Shown here: positions 9,364 through 18,508 of the stretch, piece after piece
Numbering within the stretch: the stretch's first letter is position 1
Layout: every line of letters starts with the position of its first letter
DNA from: Verrucomicrobiota bacterium
Lineage (GTDB): Bacteria; Verrucomicrobiota; Verrucomicrobiia; Limisphaerales; UBA1100
Length of the DNA stretch: 64,000 nucleotides
Reading direction: 5' to 3'
Assembly: GCA_028343615.1 (NCBI GenBank)
Contig: JAOLZA010000006.1
Location: 1-64,000, forward strand
Program-made: the position numbers and the translations under genes
The notes under the pieces: model-generated
What the model was told of the DNA's origin: nothing
Seen by the model: only the letters and a program-made list of their open reading frames with translations
The model's database searches: none

Positions 9364-9999
9364 ATGAAGGCGAATGATACAAAGGGTAATATCTTGGATG
9401 CGGCAGAGAACTTGTTTGCTGCGCGTGGACCCCATGCGACATCGTTGCGTCAAGTAATCAGCAGCGCTAAGGTGAACTTGGCAGCAGTGCATTATCACTT
9501 CGGAAGCAAGGAGTCTCTGATTCAGGCCGTGATGGCGCGGCGGTTGGTGCCGTTGAATGCCGAGCGGTTGGCCTTGCTGGAAGAGCAAGAACGCGCGCAT
9601 GGACGAAGGGTTGTTCCGCTGTCAAAAGTGCTTACTGCGTTGGTTGGCCCTGCGTTGCGATTGAGCCGAAACCCAAAAAAAGGAGGGGCGGTATTTATGC
9701 AGTTATTAGGTCGTTGCTTTATGGAACCAGATCCAAAAATCCAGGCGATGCTTGACCGGCAATTACAAGAGGTGGCCGGTCGGTTTATTCCCGCATTGCA
9801 ACGGGCCGTGCCAAAATTGCCGGAGGAAGATTTTTTTTGGCGCATTCATTTTTTAGTCGGCGCCATGGCGCACACAATGGCAGACGCTGAACGACTGCGA
9901 ACTTTTTCGGGCGACTGCTGCAATCCTGATGACACGGAGGCGATGATTGATCATTTGGTGAATTTCCTGACCGCTGGTTTCAAGGCAAAGTCTCGATGA
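9364..9999 (+). CDS. TetR family transcriptional regulator
   Basis: ILDAAENLFAARGPHATSLRQVISSAKVNLAAVHYHFGSKESLIQAV HTH. Confidence 0.93.
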   Translation: MKANDTKGNILDAAENLFAARGPHATSLRQVISSAKVNLAAVHYHFGSKESLIQAVMARRLVPLNAERLALLEEQERAHGRRVVPLSKVLTALVGPALRLSRNPKKGGAVFMQLLGRCFMEPDPKIQAMLDRQLQEVAGRFIPALQRAVPKLPEEDFFWRIHFLVGAMAHTMADAERLRTFSGDCCNPDDTEAMIDHLVNFLTAGFKAKSR

Positions 10000-11423
10000 G
10001 TGCGCGATGTTTTCATTTTGTGATGATGGTGATTGTTTATTCACTCGTGGGGTGCGCGCTGCGATTGCCAGAGCAACAGGGTTTTCCGATGAACCTGCCG
10101 GAGAATTGGTCCTCGGGCCAAAGTTCGACTAATGACCCGACCGGAGAATGGTGGGAATCTTTGGGCAACACGGAATTGACGGGTTTCGTCAAGGAGGCGT
10201 TGGTTAATAATCCGAACCTTCAAATGACGGCGGTTCGATTGGAGCAGTCGCGCTTACGCGCTAGGATTGCGGGAGCAGATCGTCGGCCCACATTGAATGC
10301 CTCTCTGGATGCCGGTAAAAAACGCAGCAACTTTATTGGTCTGCCAATTGGCGACATGTCAGTACTCACTTCGCGTTCTGAGAATTATGGTTTTGCTCTG
10401 TCCAGCAACTGGGAGTTGGACGTGTGGGGTCGAATTCGCGCCGGACAACTTGCCGCATCAATGGACACCGCCGTGGCGCAGGCTGAGTTGGCCGCGGCGC
10501 AGCAATCTCTTGCCGCACAGGCGGTGAAAGTGTGGCTGGCACTTACCGAGGCGCGCGAACAATTGGGTTTGGCACAAAGCAATCTCGGCATTCTTGATCT
10601 TACTGTACGTCAGGCCGACCTCCGCTATGGACTTGGCGTGGGGCCGGCGTTGGATTTGCGTTTGGCTGAGACGAATCTGGCCTCCGCCCGCGCGACTGTG
10701 GAGCAATGGCGTTCTCCGCTCGCGCAGGCGCAGCGACAACTGGAAGTCTTGCTGGGCCGTTATCCGGCGGGCGCGCTCGGGGGTATAGCGAAATTGCCGG
10801 ATTTGCCGCCGCCGATCCCTATCGGCTTACCATCACAACTACTTACGCGTCGCCCGGATATTTTGGGTGCGCACGGCCGGTTGATAGCCGCCGATGCTCG
10901 CATTGCTGTGGCACAAGCGGAATTGTACCCAAAATTTTCACTCACTGCTTCTGGTGGCACTTCCAGTGACGAGTTGGAAAATCTGTTGAACAATCATTTG
11001 CTCGTGTGGTCTTTGGGGTCCAACCTCACGCAGCCGATCCTTAATGGCGGTCGTTTGCGGGCCCAAGTAAAATTAAGGGAATCTCTCGCAGCGGAAGCGG
11101 TGATCCAATATCGGGGCATAGTGCTTAATGCGTTCGCCGAAGTGGAAATAGCGTTAGTAAACGAACAATTGTTAAGCGCTCGTGAGTCACGTCTAGCGGA
11201 GTCTGCCGGCATGGCCGCGCAGGCTTTGGTGCTTGCGGAGGATCGTTTCGCGCGCGGCCTAGAACCCTTTATCCGTGTGCTTGAAACTCAGCGGCGCGTC
11301 AATGGATTGCAGAGCCAGCAAGTGGGGGTGCGGAGGTTGTGCTTGGAAAATCGCGTGAATCTTCACCTTGCGCTCGGCGGAAGCTTTGGCATCCCAAAGA
11401 ACGCAACGAAGGGGACACCGTGA
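9996..11423 (+). CDS. efflux system outer membrane factor lipoprotein (NodT/OprM family)
   Basis: Lipobox VGCAL; WWESLGNTELTGFVKEALVNNPNL; RRPDILGAHGRLIAADARIAVAQAELYPKFSL. Confidence 0.93.
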   Translation: MSARCFHFVMMVIVYSLVGCALRLPEQQGFPMNLPENWSSGQSSTNDPTGEWWESLGNTELTGFVKEALVNNPNLQMTAVRLEQSRLRARIAGADRRPTLNASLDAGKKRSNFIGLPIGDMSVLTSRSENYGFALSSNWELDVWGRIRAGQLAASMDTAVAQAELAAAQQSLAAQAVKVWLALTEAREQLGLAQSNLGILDLTVRQADLRYGLGVGPALDLRLAETNLASARATVEQWRSPLAQAQRQLEVLLGRYPAGALGGIAKLPDLPPPIPIGLPSQLLTRRPDILGAHGRLIAADARIAVAQAELYPKFSLTASGGTSSDELENLLNNHLLVWSLGSNLTQPILNGGRLRAQVKLRESLAAEAVIQYRGIVLNAFAEVEIALVNEQLLSARESRLAESAGMAAQALVLAEDRFARGLEPFIRVLETQRRVNGLQSQQVGVRRLCLENRVNLHLALGGSFGIPKNATKGTP

Positions 11424-12679
11424 CACGCCGTGTTTTACAAATTGCTTTGCCGGTATTGGTGCTTTTGACGGGAGCATATTGTTCTTGGTGGTTGGCGACT
11501 AACCGAAAATTAATCTCACCGAGTCCTGTAGTGCGCTTTAAACCCCGCGTGGAAGCTCTCGCGGTGAAACTGGAAATATTTACACCGGTGGTGGAATCAC
11601 AGGGAACAGTGATGCCGCGCCGCGAAATTGACTTGGCCCCGGAAGTAAGTGGCCGCGTAGTTTGGGTTTCCCCTCAACTGGTCGCCGGCGGTCTTTTTGT
11701 GCATGAAGAAGAATTGGTGCGGATCGATCCGGGTGATTATGAACTGGCATTGCGCCAGGCCACGGCGAACATTCAATCTGCTCTTGCATCCATGACTAAC
11801 GCTTTAGCGCAAGTAAGTCGCGGTGAAGCGCAAATGGCGCAAGCGGGGGCACGTATCACTCGTGAAGAAGCAGAGGCCACTGCAGCACGCGCTGAGTGGA
11901 AGTTGCTGGGTCGAGAAGGTGAGCCACCCGCGTTATTGGTTCGCGATTCCCAGTTGCGTGAAGGGAGAGCAGATTTGGCTTCGGCAAAGGCGTTAATTGG
12001 AGCTTCGCGCGCGCAATACGAATCGGGCAAAGCTGCGTTAACAGCTGCGGAGGCGGGTCGGGATCAAGCGCAGGTGAACTTGAAGCGTTGCGTTATGTTC
12101 GCGCCATTTGCTGGTCGTGTAAAATCACAGTCAATAGGAGTGGGTCAATTGGTGTCACGGGCGAGCGTGTTAGCGAAAATTCAACCTGTGGCAGTAGCGG
12201 AAGTGCGGTTGCCCTTGCCGATGAAGGACCTTAAATATCTGCGGCTGGGAGACTCTTTGCGTGGCGGTATGATTGATGGTCCGCTGGTGAGACTCACCAC
12301 GGGTGACAATGAGTGGTCCGGCCAGATCATTCGTACGGAGGGTGAAGTAGAGGCGGGCACGCGCATGATGGCGGTGGTGGCACGTGTAGTTGCGCCGTAT
12401 GCCGAGGGGGGCTCTACGTTGAGTTTTGGGCGTTTTGTGATGGCACTCATTGAAGGGGAGCCGATGACGGGTGTGGTTGTTTTGCCTCGCGCGGCATTGC
12501 GTGAGGGTGGAGTGGTTTATGTGCTTCGTGAAGGCAAATTGTTTTCCCGAGTAGTGAAAACTTTGTGGAGCGATCGCGATCGAGTGGTGATTGGCTCTGG
12601 CTTGAAAGGCGGCGATCGGGTTTGCCTTTCTGCGCTCGATTCATTTGTCGAAGGCATGGAGGTCCGCGCAAGTGAATAG
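11420..12679 (+). CDS. RND efflux periplasmic adaptor (HlyD/AcrA family)
   Basis: GTG 11420 overlaps upstream stop; SGRVVWVSPQLVAGGLFVHEEELVRIDPGDYELALRQA, long coiled coil, APFAGRVKSQSIGVGQLVS. Confidence 0.9.
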   Translation: MTRRVLQIALPVLVLLTGAYCSWWLATNRKLISPSPVVRFKPRVEALAVKLEIFTPVVESQGTVMPRREIDLAPEVSGRVVWVSPQLVAGGLFVHEEELVRIDPGDYELALRQATANIQSALASMTNALAQVSRGEAQMAQAGARITREEAEATAARAEWKLLGREGEPPALLVRDSQLREGRADLASAKALIGASRAQYESGKAALTAAEAGRDQAQVNLKRCVMFAPFAGRVKSQSIGVGQLVSRASVLAKIQPVAVAEVRLPLPMKDLKYLRLGDSLRGGMIDGPLVRLTTGDNEWSGQIIRTEGEVEAGTRMMAVVARVVAPYAEGGSTLSFGRFVMALIEGEPMTGVVVLPRAALREGGVVYVLREGKLFSRVVKTLWSDRDRVVIGSGLKGGDRVCLSALDSFVEGMEVRASE

Positions 12680-15600
12680 GGTCATTGAATGGTTCGCAGT
12701 CAATCGCGTGGCGGCAAACTTATTGGCAGCATTTATTTTGTTGGCGGGGTTTTTGGCAATCCCGAAAATCAAACAAGAAGTGTTTCCAGAGTTTGACTCG
12801 GATTGGGTTTTGATTGAGGTGCCGTACCCTGGCGCGGCGCCGGAGGAAACAGAGGAGGGCATCTGCGCACGCGTGGAACAGTCGGTGCAGGGACTGCAGG
12901 GCGTAAAGCAAATGGTGTCTACCGCGGCCGAGGGAATGGGCATTGTGGCCATCGAGTTGTTGCCGCATACGGACGGACAAAAGTTTCTTGATGAGGCCAA
13001 GGCAAAGGTGGATGCGATTGACACATTCCCTGAGGATTCAGACAAGCCTGTCATTAGCGAAATCATCATCCGTAAACAGGTTGTTAATGTTGCCGTCAAG
13101 GGAGAAGTGGGTGAAGTGGCACTCAAGCGCGCGGGTGAACGTGTTCGGGATGAATTACTGGCTCGACCGGGGATCACTCAGGTGGAGTTGGTGAATGTAC
13201 GCCCCTATGAAGTTTCCATCGAGTTACGCGAAGAGGATTTGCGCCGTTATGGTCTAACCTTTGATGAGGTGGCAGCCGCCGTACGCGAAAGTTCCCTGAA
13301 TCTTCCCGGGGGTATGCTTAAGACTGCGGGTGGTGATATTCTGCTTCGCGCCAAAGCTCAGGCATATGGACAGGTCGACTTCGAATCGCTGCCGGTGCGC
13401 ACCCATCAAGACGGCAGTCGGCTTACTTTAGGACAAGTGGCACAAGTTGTTGATGGGTTCGCGGAGGTGGATTCGCACGCTCGCTTTGATGGTCAGCCCT
13501 CGGCACTGGTGCGGGTGTTTCGCGTAGGTGATCAAAGTGCGTTGGAGGTTTCGAGGATTGTGAAAAATTATGTTGCCACTGCGGAGGCTAACATGCCGGT
13601 TGGTGTCACACTGGAAACGTGGCAGGACGATTCTTCGTACCTGAGAAGCAGGCTCGACCTTCTCCTGCGTAACGGCCGGGCAGGACTGATTTTGGTATTC
13701 TTCATTCTTGCTTTATTTCTGAGGTTTCGGTTGGCAATGTGGGTAACCTTTGGGATTCCGGTATCGTTCCTAGGCACGTTGTGGTTAATGCCGGCAATGG
13801 ACGCCTCCATTAGCCTCATTACACTCTTTGCTTTTATTGTTGTGCTAGGAATTGTGGTCGATGACGCGATCGTGCTCGGCGAAAATATTTACACTCATCA
13901 GGAAAAATACGGCGCTGGTATTAAGAGCACAATTAGCGGTGCGTTGGAGGTTGGGCGTCCAGTTATTTTTGGGGTGCTCACCACTGTGGCGGCCTTTTAT
14001 CCATTGCTTGCAATCGAAGGGAATACCGGAAAAATATTGCGCTATATTCCGTTGATTGTAATGCCAACTCTTTTGTTTTCACTCGTGGAATGCCTTTTGA
14101 TTTTGCCGGCGCATTTACGAAATTTGCCTGATGTGAAAAACAAAAAAAAATCGGGGCTATGGTCACGGTTACAGTCTTTTTTTTCAGGAGGCGTGGAGTG
14201 GTTTATTTTGAAAATCTACCAACCCTTTCTCGAGAGCTGTTTGCGTTGGCGTTACCTCACTCTTTCAATTGGGGTAACGGCTTTGTTTCTCACCTTGGCA
14301 GGTTATGCTGGTGGCCACTTCAAATTCATTTTCCTGCCTTCCGTGGAAGGGGATAACGTGGCTGCGTGGGTGAGTTTTCCGCGCGGAACGCCAGTGCAGG
14401 TAACTGAAAAGGCCGTGCGACAGCTGGAAGACGCCGCCGAAGAGTTGCGTCTCGAGATAGCTGCGAGCGGAAATGATGGGACTAATACAATCCTCCACTC
14501 GCTTGCCAGTATTGGGCAGCAACCTTTTCGGATGGAGGCGGAGATGGCGGGAGGTAACTACGATGCTAATCATTTTGGCAGTCACAAGGGTGAAGTGCAT
14601 TTGGAAGTCGCCCCATCTGAGGATCGAACAATCACCAGTCAAGGCATGGCTGATCGTTGGCGCGAGTTGGCTGGCGATTTTTCCGGGGCCACGGAAGTTG
14701 GGTTCAGCGCCAGTATTTTTTCGGCGGGAAAACCAATAAATATCCGTTTAAGTGGCCCAAGCCTTTCGACGCTCAAGGCCGCAACAGAGGAGCTGAAGTT
14801 GCGCTTAAAAAGCTATCCCGGAGTGCAGGATATTTCCGATACATTTCGTGCTGGGAAACGTGAGCTCAAAATCAAACTCAAGCCCGAGGCGGAATTGCTC
14901 GGTTTGCGTCAAACTGACCTTGCGCGTCAAGTCCGACAGGCTTTTTTTGGCGAGGAAGCCCAGCGAATTCAGCGCAACCGGGATGATTTAAAAGTCATGG
15001 TGCGCTACCCAGCGAACCACCGACGTTCGCTGCATGATTTACATGACCTGCGTATTCTTACGCGCGAAGGATTTCGGGTTCCTTTTACTGAAGTCGCCGA
15101 CACCGTGGAAGGTCGTGGATACGCGAGTATTCGCCGTGTTGATGGGCGACGGTCGGTGAATGTCACTGCCGAGGTGGACATCACCCGTATTGAGCCCAAC
15201 AAACTCATCACGAGTTTGGAAGAGAAAGATTTGCCGGAACTATCTGCTGAATTTCCCGGCCTTCAACACAGTTTTCAGGGTGCGAGGCAGGAACAGGAAC
15301 TCACGCTTAACAGCATGTATCGTGCGTTTCTTGTGGCGATGGTGATGATTTATGCACTGCTTGCGATTCCGTTTGGGTCATATATTCAGCCCTTTATCGT
15401 GATGATTGCGATCCCATTTGGGCTTATTGGTGCGGTATTGGGCCATCTAATAATGGGGATGGAATTAACTGTACTCTCGATGTTCGGCGTCGTGGCACTC
15501 ACTGGTGTGGTTGTGAACGATAGCCTTGTGATGGTCGATTTTGTAAATCGTAATCGACCTAAGCATAATAACCTTATTGATGCCGTGCGCGTGAGTGGTG

Positions 15601-15851
15601 TGGCACGTTTTCGAGCGATCTTGCTTACTTCGCTGACAACATTTGCTGGGCTCACACCTCTGGTGTTTTTTGAAAAAAGTGTACAAGCCCAATTCCTCAT
15701 CCCAATGGCTGTCTCGATTGGCTTCGGCGTAATGTTTGCCACTCTCGTTACGCTCGTGTTAGTGCCATCGCTCTATATGATATTGGAAGATCTCCGGGCA
15801 AGCTGGCAGTGGCTTTACGGATCAGCGTCCATCAAACCTGAAAAAGTCTGA
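12672..15851 (+). CDS. RND efflux permease (AcrB/AcrD/AcrF family)
   Basis: ~1060 aa; EFDSDWVLIEVPYPGAAPEETEEGICARVE, GIVVDDAIVLGENIYTH, MFGVVALTGVVVNDSLVMVDFVN. Could start at 12645. Confidence 0.94.
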   Translation: MNRVIEWFAVNRVAANLLAAFILLAGFLAIPKIKQEVFPEFDSDWVLIEVPYPGAAPEETEEGICARVEQSVQGLQGVKQMVSTAAEGMGIVAIELLPHTDGQKFLDEAKAKVDAIDTFPEDSDKPVISEIIIRKQVVNVAVKGEVGEVALKRAGERVRDELLARPGITQVELVNVRPYEVSIELREEDLRRYGLTFDEVAAAVRESSLNLPGGMLKTAGGDILLRAKAQAYGQVDFESLPVRTHQDGSRLTLGQVAQVVDGFAEVDSHARFDGQPSALVRVFRVGDQSALEVSRIVKNYVATAEANMPVGVTLETWQDDSSYLRSRLDLLLRNGRAGLILVFFILALFLRFRLAMWVTFGIPVSFLGTLWLMPAMDASISLITLFAFIVVLGIVVDDAIVLGENIYTHQEKYGAGIKSTISGALEVGRPVIFGVLTTVAAFYPLLAIEGNTGKILRYIPLIVMPTLLFSLVECLLILPAHLRNLPDVKNKKKSGLWSRLQSFFSGGVEWFILKIYQPFLESCLRWRYLTLSIGVTALFLTLAGYAGGHFKFIFLPSVEGDNVAAWVSFPRGTPVQVTEKAVRQLEDAAEELRLEIAASGNDGTNTILHSLASIGQQPFRMEAEMAGGNYDANHFGSHKGEVHLEVAPSEDRTITSQGMADRWRELAGDFSGATEVGFSASIFSAGKPINIRLSGPSLSTLKAATEELKLRLKSYPGVQDISDTFRAGKRELKIKLKPEAELLGLRQTDLARQVRQAFFGEEAQRIQRNRDDLKVMVRYPANHRRSLHDLHDLRILTREGFRVPFTEVADTVEGRGYASIRRVDGRRSVNVTAEVDITRIEPNKLITSLEEKDLPELSAEFPGLQHSFQGARQEQELTLNSMYRAFLVAMVMIYALLAIPFGSYIQPFIVMIAIPFGLIGAVLGHLIMGMELTVLSMFGVVALTGVVVNDSLVMVDFVNRNRPKHNNLIDAVRVSGVARFRAILLTSLTTFAGLTPLVFFEKSVQAQFLIPMAVSIGFGVMFATLVTLVLVPSLYMILEDLRASWQWLYGSASIKPEKV

Positions 15852-15904
15852 TCGGTTTTGCTTCCCCGCAGGGCTCTTGCACGCTAACGTCACGCCCGTC
15901 TCGC

Positions 15905-17515
15905 ATGGCACGTAAAGCATCACTGTTGGTTGTTTTCCTAACTGTCTTCATCGATCTGGTTGGTTTTGGGATCGTGCTGCCTATGTTGCCGCTCTACGCG
16001 AAAACTTATGGCGCGGCGGGCATTATTGCCGGGCTCCTCGTGGCCTCGTACTCATTGATGCAATTCCTTTTCGCTCCTTGGTGGGGCCGCCTTTCCGATC
16101 GCATTGGGCGCCGCCCCGTGTTGCTCATTAGCACTGCAGGCGCATGTATCTCATATATCTTGTTTGCGTTAGCGTGTTATTATGAATCTTTGTGGGGCCT
16201 GCTTGCCTCTCGTATGGCAGCGGGTGTTTGTGGGGCCAACCTGTCTGTGGCCAGTGCGTATATCGCCGATATCTCCTCGCCGGAAGACCGATCCAAACGT
16301 ATGGGACTCATTGGCATGGCTTTCGGCTTGGGTTTTATTGTGGGGCCGGCGTTGGGCGCGCTGAGCGCGGAATGGTTTGGCGTTACCGGCCCTGGTTGGA
16401 CGGCGGCCACCATTTGTGGCCTCAACCTCATTTTGGCGTATTTTGTACTGGGAGAAAGCCGCCGGCCTGAGAGCGATCCTGCGCCTCCACCGCCGCGCCT
16501 TCAACAAATCACCCGAATGTTGAAACGTAAACAGCTCGCTTGTCTAATGGGCGTATTTTTCTTGGCCACATTTTGTTTCACTTGTTTTGAATCTACCTTT
16601 GTAGTGACCTTCACCGGCACCAAGGAATCTCCTGGTACATTTGCCTTCAAACAGGATGTTCCTGTGCCGGATATTGATGAACCTTTTCCCGTTCCAAATT
16701 GGCACGTGGTTACGGGTGAAGAAGTGCGACGAGGTGAGCCCATTTGCACTTTGGTCACGTTTGCGAGCACCAATGTCATTAACGCGCCCAAGAGCGGGCG
16801 GATCTCCTTAGAGAACTGGGAATTTGCCCCACCAGAAGGCAAGGTGGCCACCATTGATTATACGCGTACCATTGCCTATTACATGTTGGTATTTTGTGGC
16901 CTGATTGGAGCTGTTATTCAAGGAAAGTTTATCGGTCCACTTGTAAACTGGCTGGGTGAAAAATGGTTGATCGTTGTCGGTCTTGCTTTGTTGGGACTCA
17001 GTCTTGCGTGGTTACCACTAGCGAATGCGCCGCACTTTTATTTACTGCTCGGTGCATTAGCTTTATTTTCCGTCAGTTCAAGTGTGTACCGCGCGCCAAC
17101 TTACGGGCTGATTTCCCTCAACGCAGGCCCCAATGAGCAGGGCGAAGTTATGGGGGTCACTCAAAGCATCGGGAGTCTCGCGCGGATTATTGGGCCGTTG
17201 ATTGCGTTGGGATTATTGGATGTGTCCATACGATTGCCGTATTTTATTTGTGCCGCCATCGCAGTGGTGGCGGCTATCGTCGCCGCGGTTTTATTGAAGC
17301 CAGCCGACAAGGCTGTACTGGTTGCTGAGGCGGGGCTTCGGGAAAAGAAAGTTGGGGAGAAGCCTCCCGGAAAAATTAACCTGCGAGGTAAGACGATCCA
17401 CGAAGAGGGGGTTGAAGGTGAATCTCCAGCACAGGTGGGCCCTAAACGTATCAATTTACGCGCGAAGCCGACGGAAGATGTGGATTCAGGAGCGAATGAA
17501 AAGGAGGGGGGATGA
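15905..17515 (+). CDS. MFS transporter (TetA-like) with ~80-aa domain inserted in TM7-TM8 loop and charged C-terminal tail
   Basis: VVFLTVFIDLVGFGIVLPMLPLYA, GRLSDRIGRRPVLLIS, ADISSPEDRSKRMGLIGMAFGLGFIVGPALGA. Confidence 0.92.
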   Translation: MARKASLLVVFLTVFIDLVGFGIVLPMLPLYAKTYGAAGIIAGLLVASYSLMQFLFAPWWGRLSDRIGRRPVLLISTAGACISYILFALACYYESLWGLLASRMAAGVCGANLSVASAYIADISSPEDRSKRMGLIGMAFGLGFIVGPALGALSAEWFGVTGPGWTAATICGLNLILAYFVLGESRRPESDPAPPPPRLQQITRMLKRKQLACLMGVFFLATFCFTCFESTFVVTFTGTKESPGTFAFKQDVPVPDIDEPFPVPNWHVVTGEEVRRGEPICTLVTFASTNVINAPKSGRISLENWEFAPPEGKVATIDYTRTIAYYMLVFCGLIGAVIQGKFIGPLVNWLGEKWLIVVGLALLGLSLAWLPLANAPHFYLLLGALALFSVSSSVYRAPTYGLISLNAGPNEQGEVMGVTQSIGSLARIIGPLIALGLLDVSIRLPYFICAAIAVVAAIVAAVLLKPADKAVLVAEAGLREKKVGEKPPGKINLRGKTIHEEGVEGESPAQVGPKRINLRAKPTEDVDSGANEKEGG

Positions 17516-18165
17516 TTCGTAACGTGCTGTTTGATTGGTCCGGTACATTGGTGAACGATTTGCCTGCGGTGTGGCGTGCTACCAATTACACCTTCACCCA
17601 ATCCGGTTATCCGGAAATGAGCCTTGAGGAGTTTCGCTCGAAGTTCAGTTTACCCTTCGATGAATTCTACGAACGTGTTGCACCAGGAGTGCCATTGCAG
17701 CAACTAGAGAAATGGTACAAACTCGGTTTCGCTGTCGAGCAGAAAACCATCGAATTGCTTCCATTTGCAGAGGATTTTTTTAGCTTTTGTAAGTCAAAGC
17801 ACCTGCGCACTTTTTTGCTGAGCACCATTCATCCGGATCATTACCGCGAGCAGTCTGCGCGCATTGCGTTTGATTTTGATCATGTTTATGTGCGCGTGAT
17901 GGATAAGCGAGTGCGTATAGCCCAAATTCTCAAAGAACAAAATTTACTTGCCGAGGAAACGATGTTCATTGGCGACATGCAGCATGATGTGGAAACCGCT
18001 TATGCGGGCGGTATTCACTCTTGCGCCGTATTGACCGGTTACAATTCTCGCGAACAGCTGGAGGAAGCAGAGCCGGAGCTGATCGTGGAACACTTGGGCG
18101 AGTTGGAGGAAATATTGAAGGAATCCGGAATGGAATGGCCCGCGCCAATTTCTGCTAATGAATGA
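17512..18165 (+). CDS. HAD family hydrolase (phosphoglycolate-phosphatase-like)
   Basis: VLFDWSGTLVND (motif I), MFIGDMQHDVETAYAGG (motif IV). Confidence 0.9.
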   Translation: MIRNVLFDWSGTLVNDLPAVWRATNYTFTQSGYPEMSLEEFRSKFSLPFDEFYERVAPGVPLQQLEKWYKLGFAVEQKTIELLPFAEDFFSFCKSKHLRTFLLSTIHPDHYREQSARIAFDFDHVYVRVMDKRVRIAQILKEQNLLAEETMFIGDMQHDVETAYAGGIHSCAVLTGYNSREQLEEAEPELIVEHLGELEEILKESGMEWPAPISANE

Positions 18166-18508
18166 TACAATCACCATTGCTGATCTTGAAATACACGCCC
18201 GTGTGGGCGTGCCTGACGAGGAACGCGCATCTCCACAACGACTTTTGTTCACTGTCGAAATGGAGCACGACTTTGCCGAAGCCGCCAAGGCCGATGCAAT
18301 TGGTGGCACGATTGATTACTATGCGGTGACGATGGCTCTCACAAAAATGGCCGATGCCGGTGAATGGCGGTTGATCGAGAAACTTGCAGAGGATGTGGCG
18401 GCGCTGGTGCTTGCAAAATTCCAGCCGAATTGCGTGCGGGTGGAGGTAAAGAAGTTTATACTGCCTCAAACACGCTTGGTATCCGTGCGTATTGAGCGCC
18501 GCCGTTAA
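18158..18508 (+). CDS. folB: dihydroneopterin aldolase
   Basis: ITIADLEIHARVGVPDEERASPQRLLFTVEM, DYYAVTMAL. Confidence 0.88.
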   Translation: MNDTITIADLEIHARVGVPDEERASPQRLLFTVEMEHDFAEAAKADAIGGTIDYYAVTMALTKMADAGEWRLIEKLAEDVAALVLAKFQPNCVRVEVKKFILPQTRLVSVRIERRR

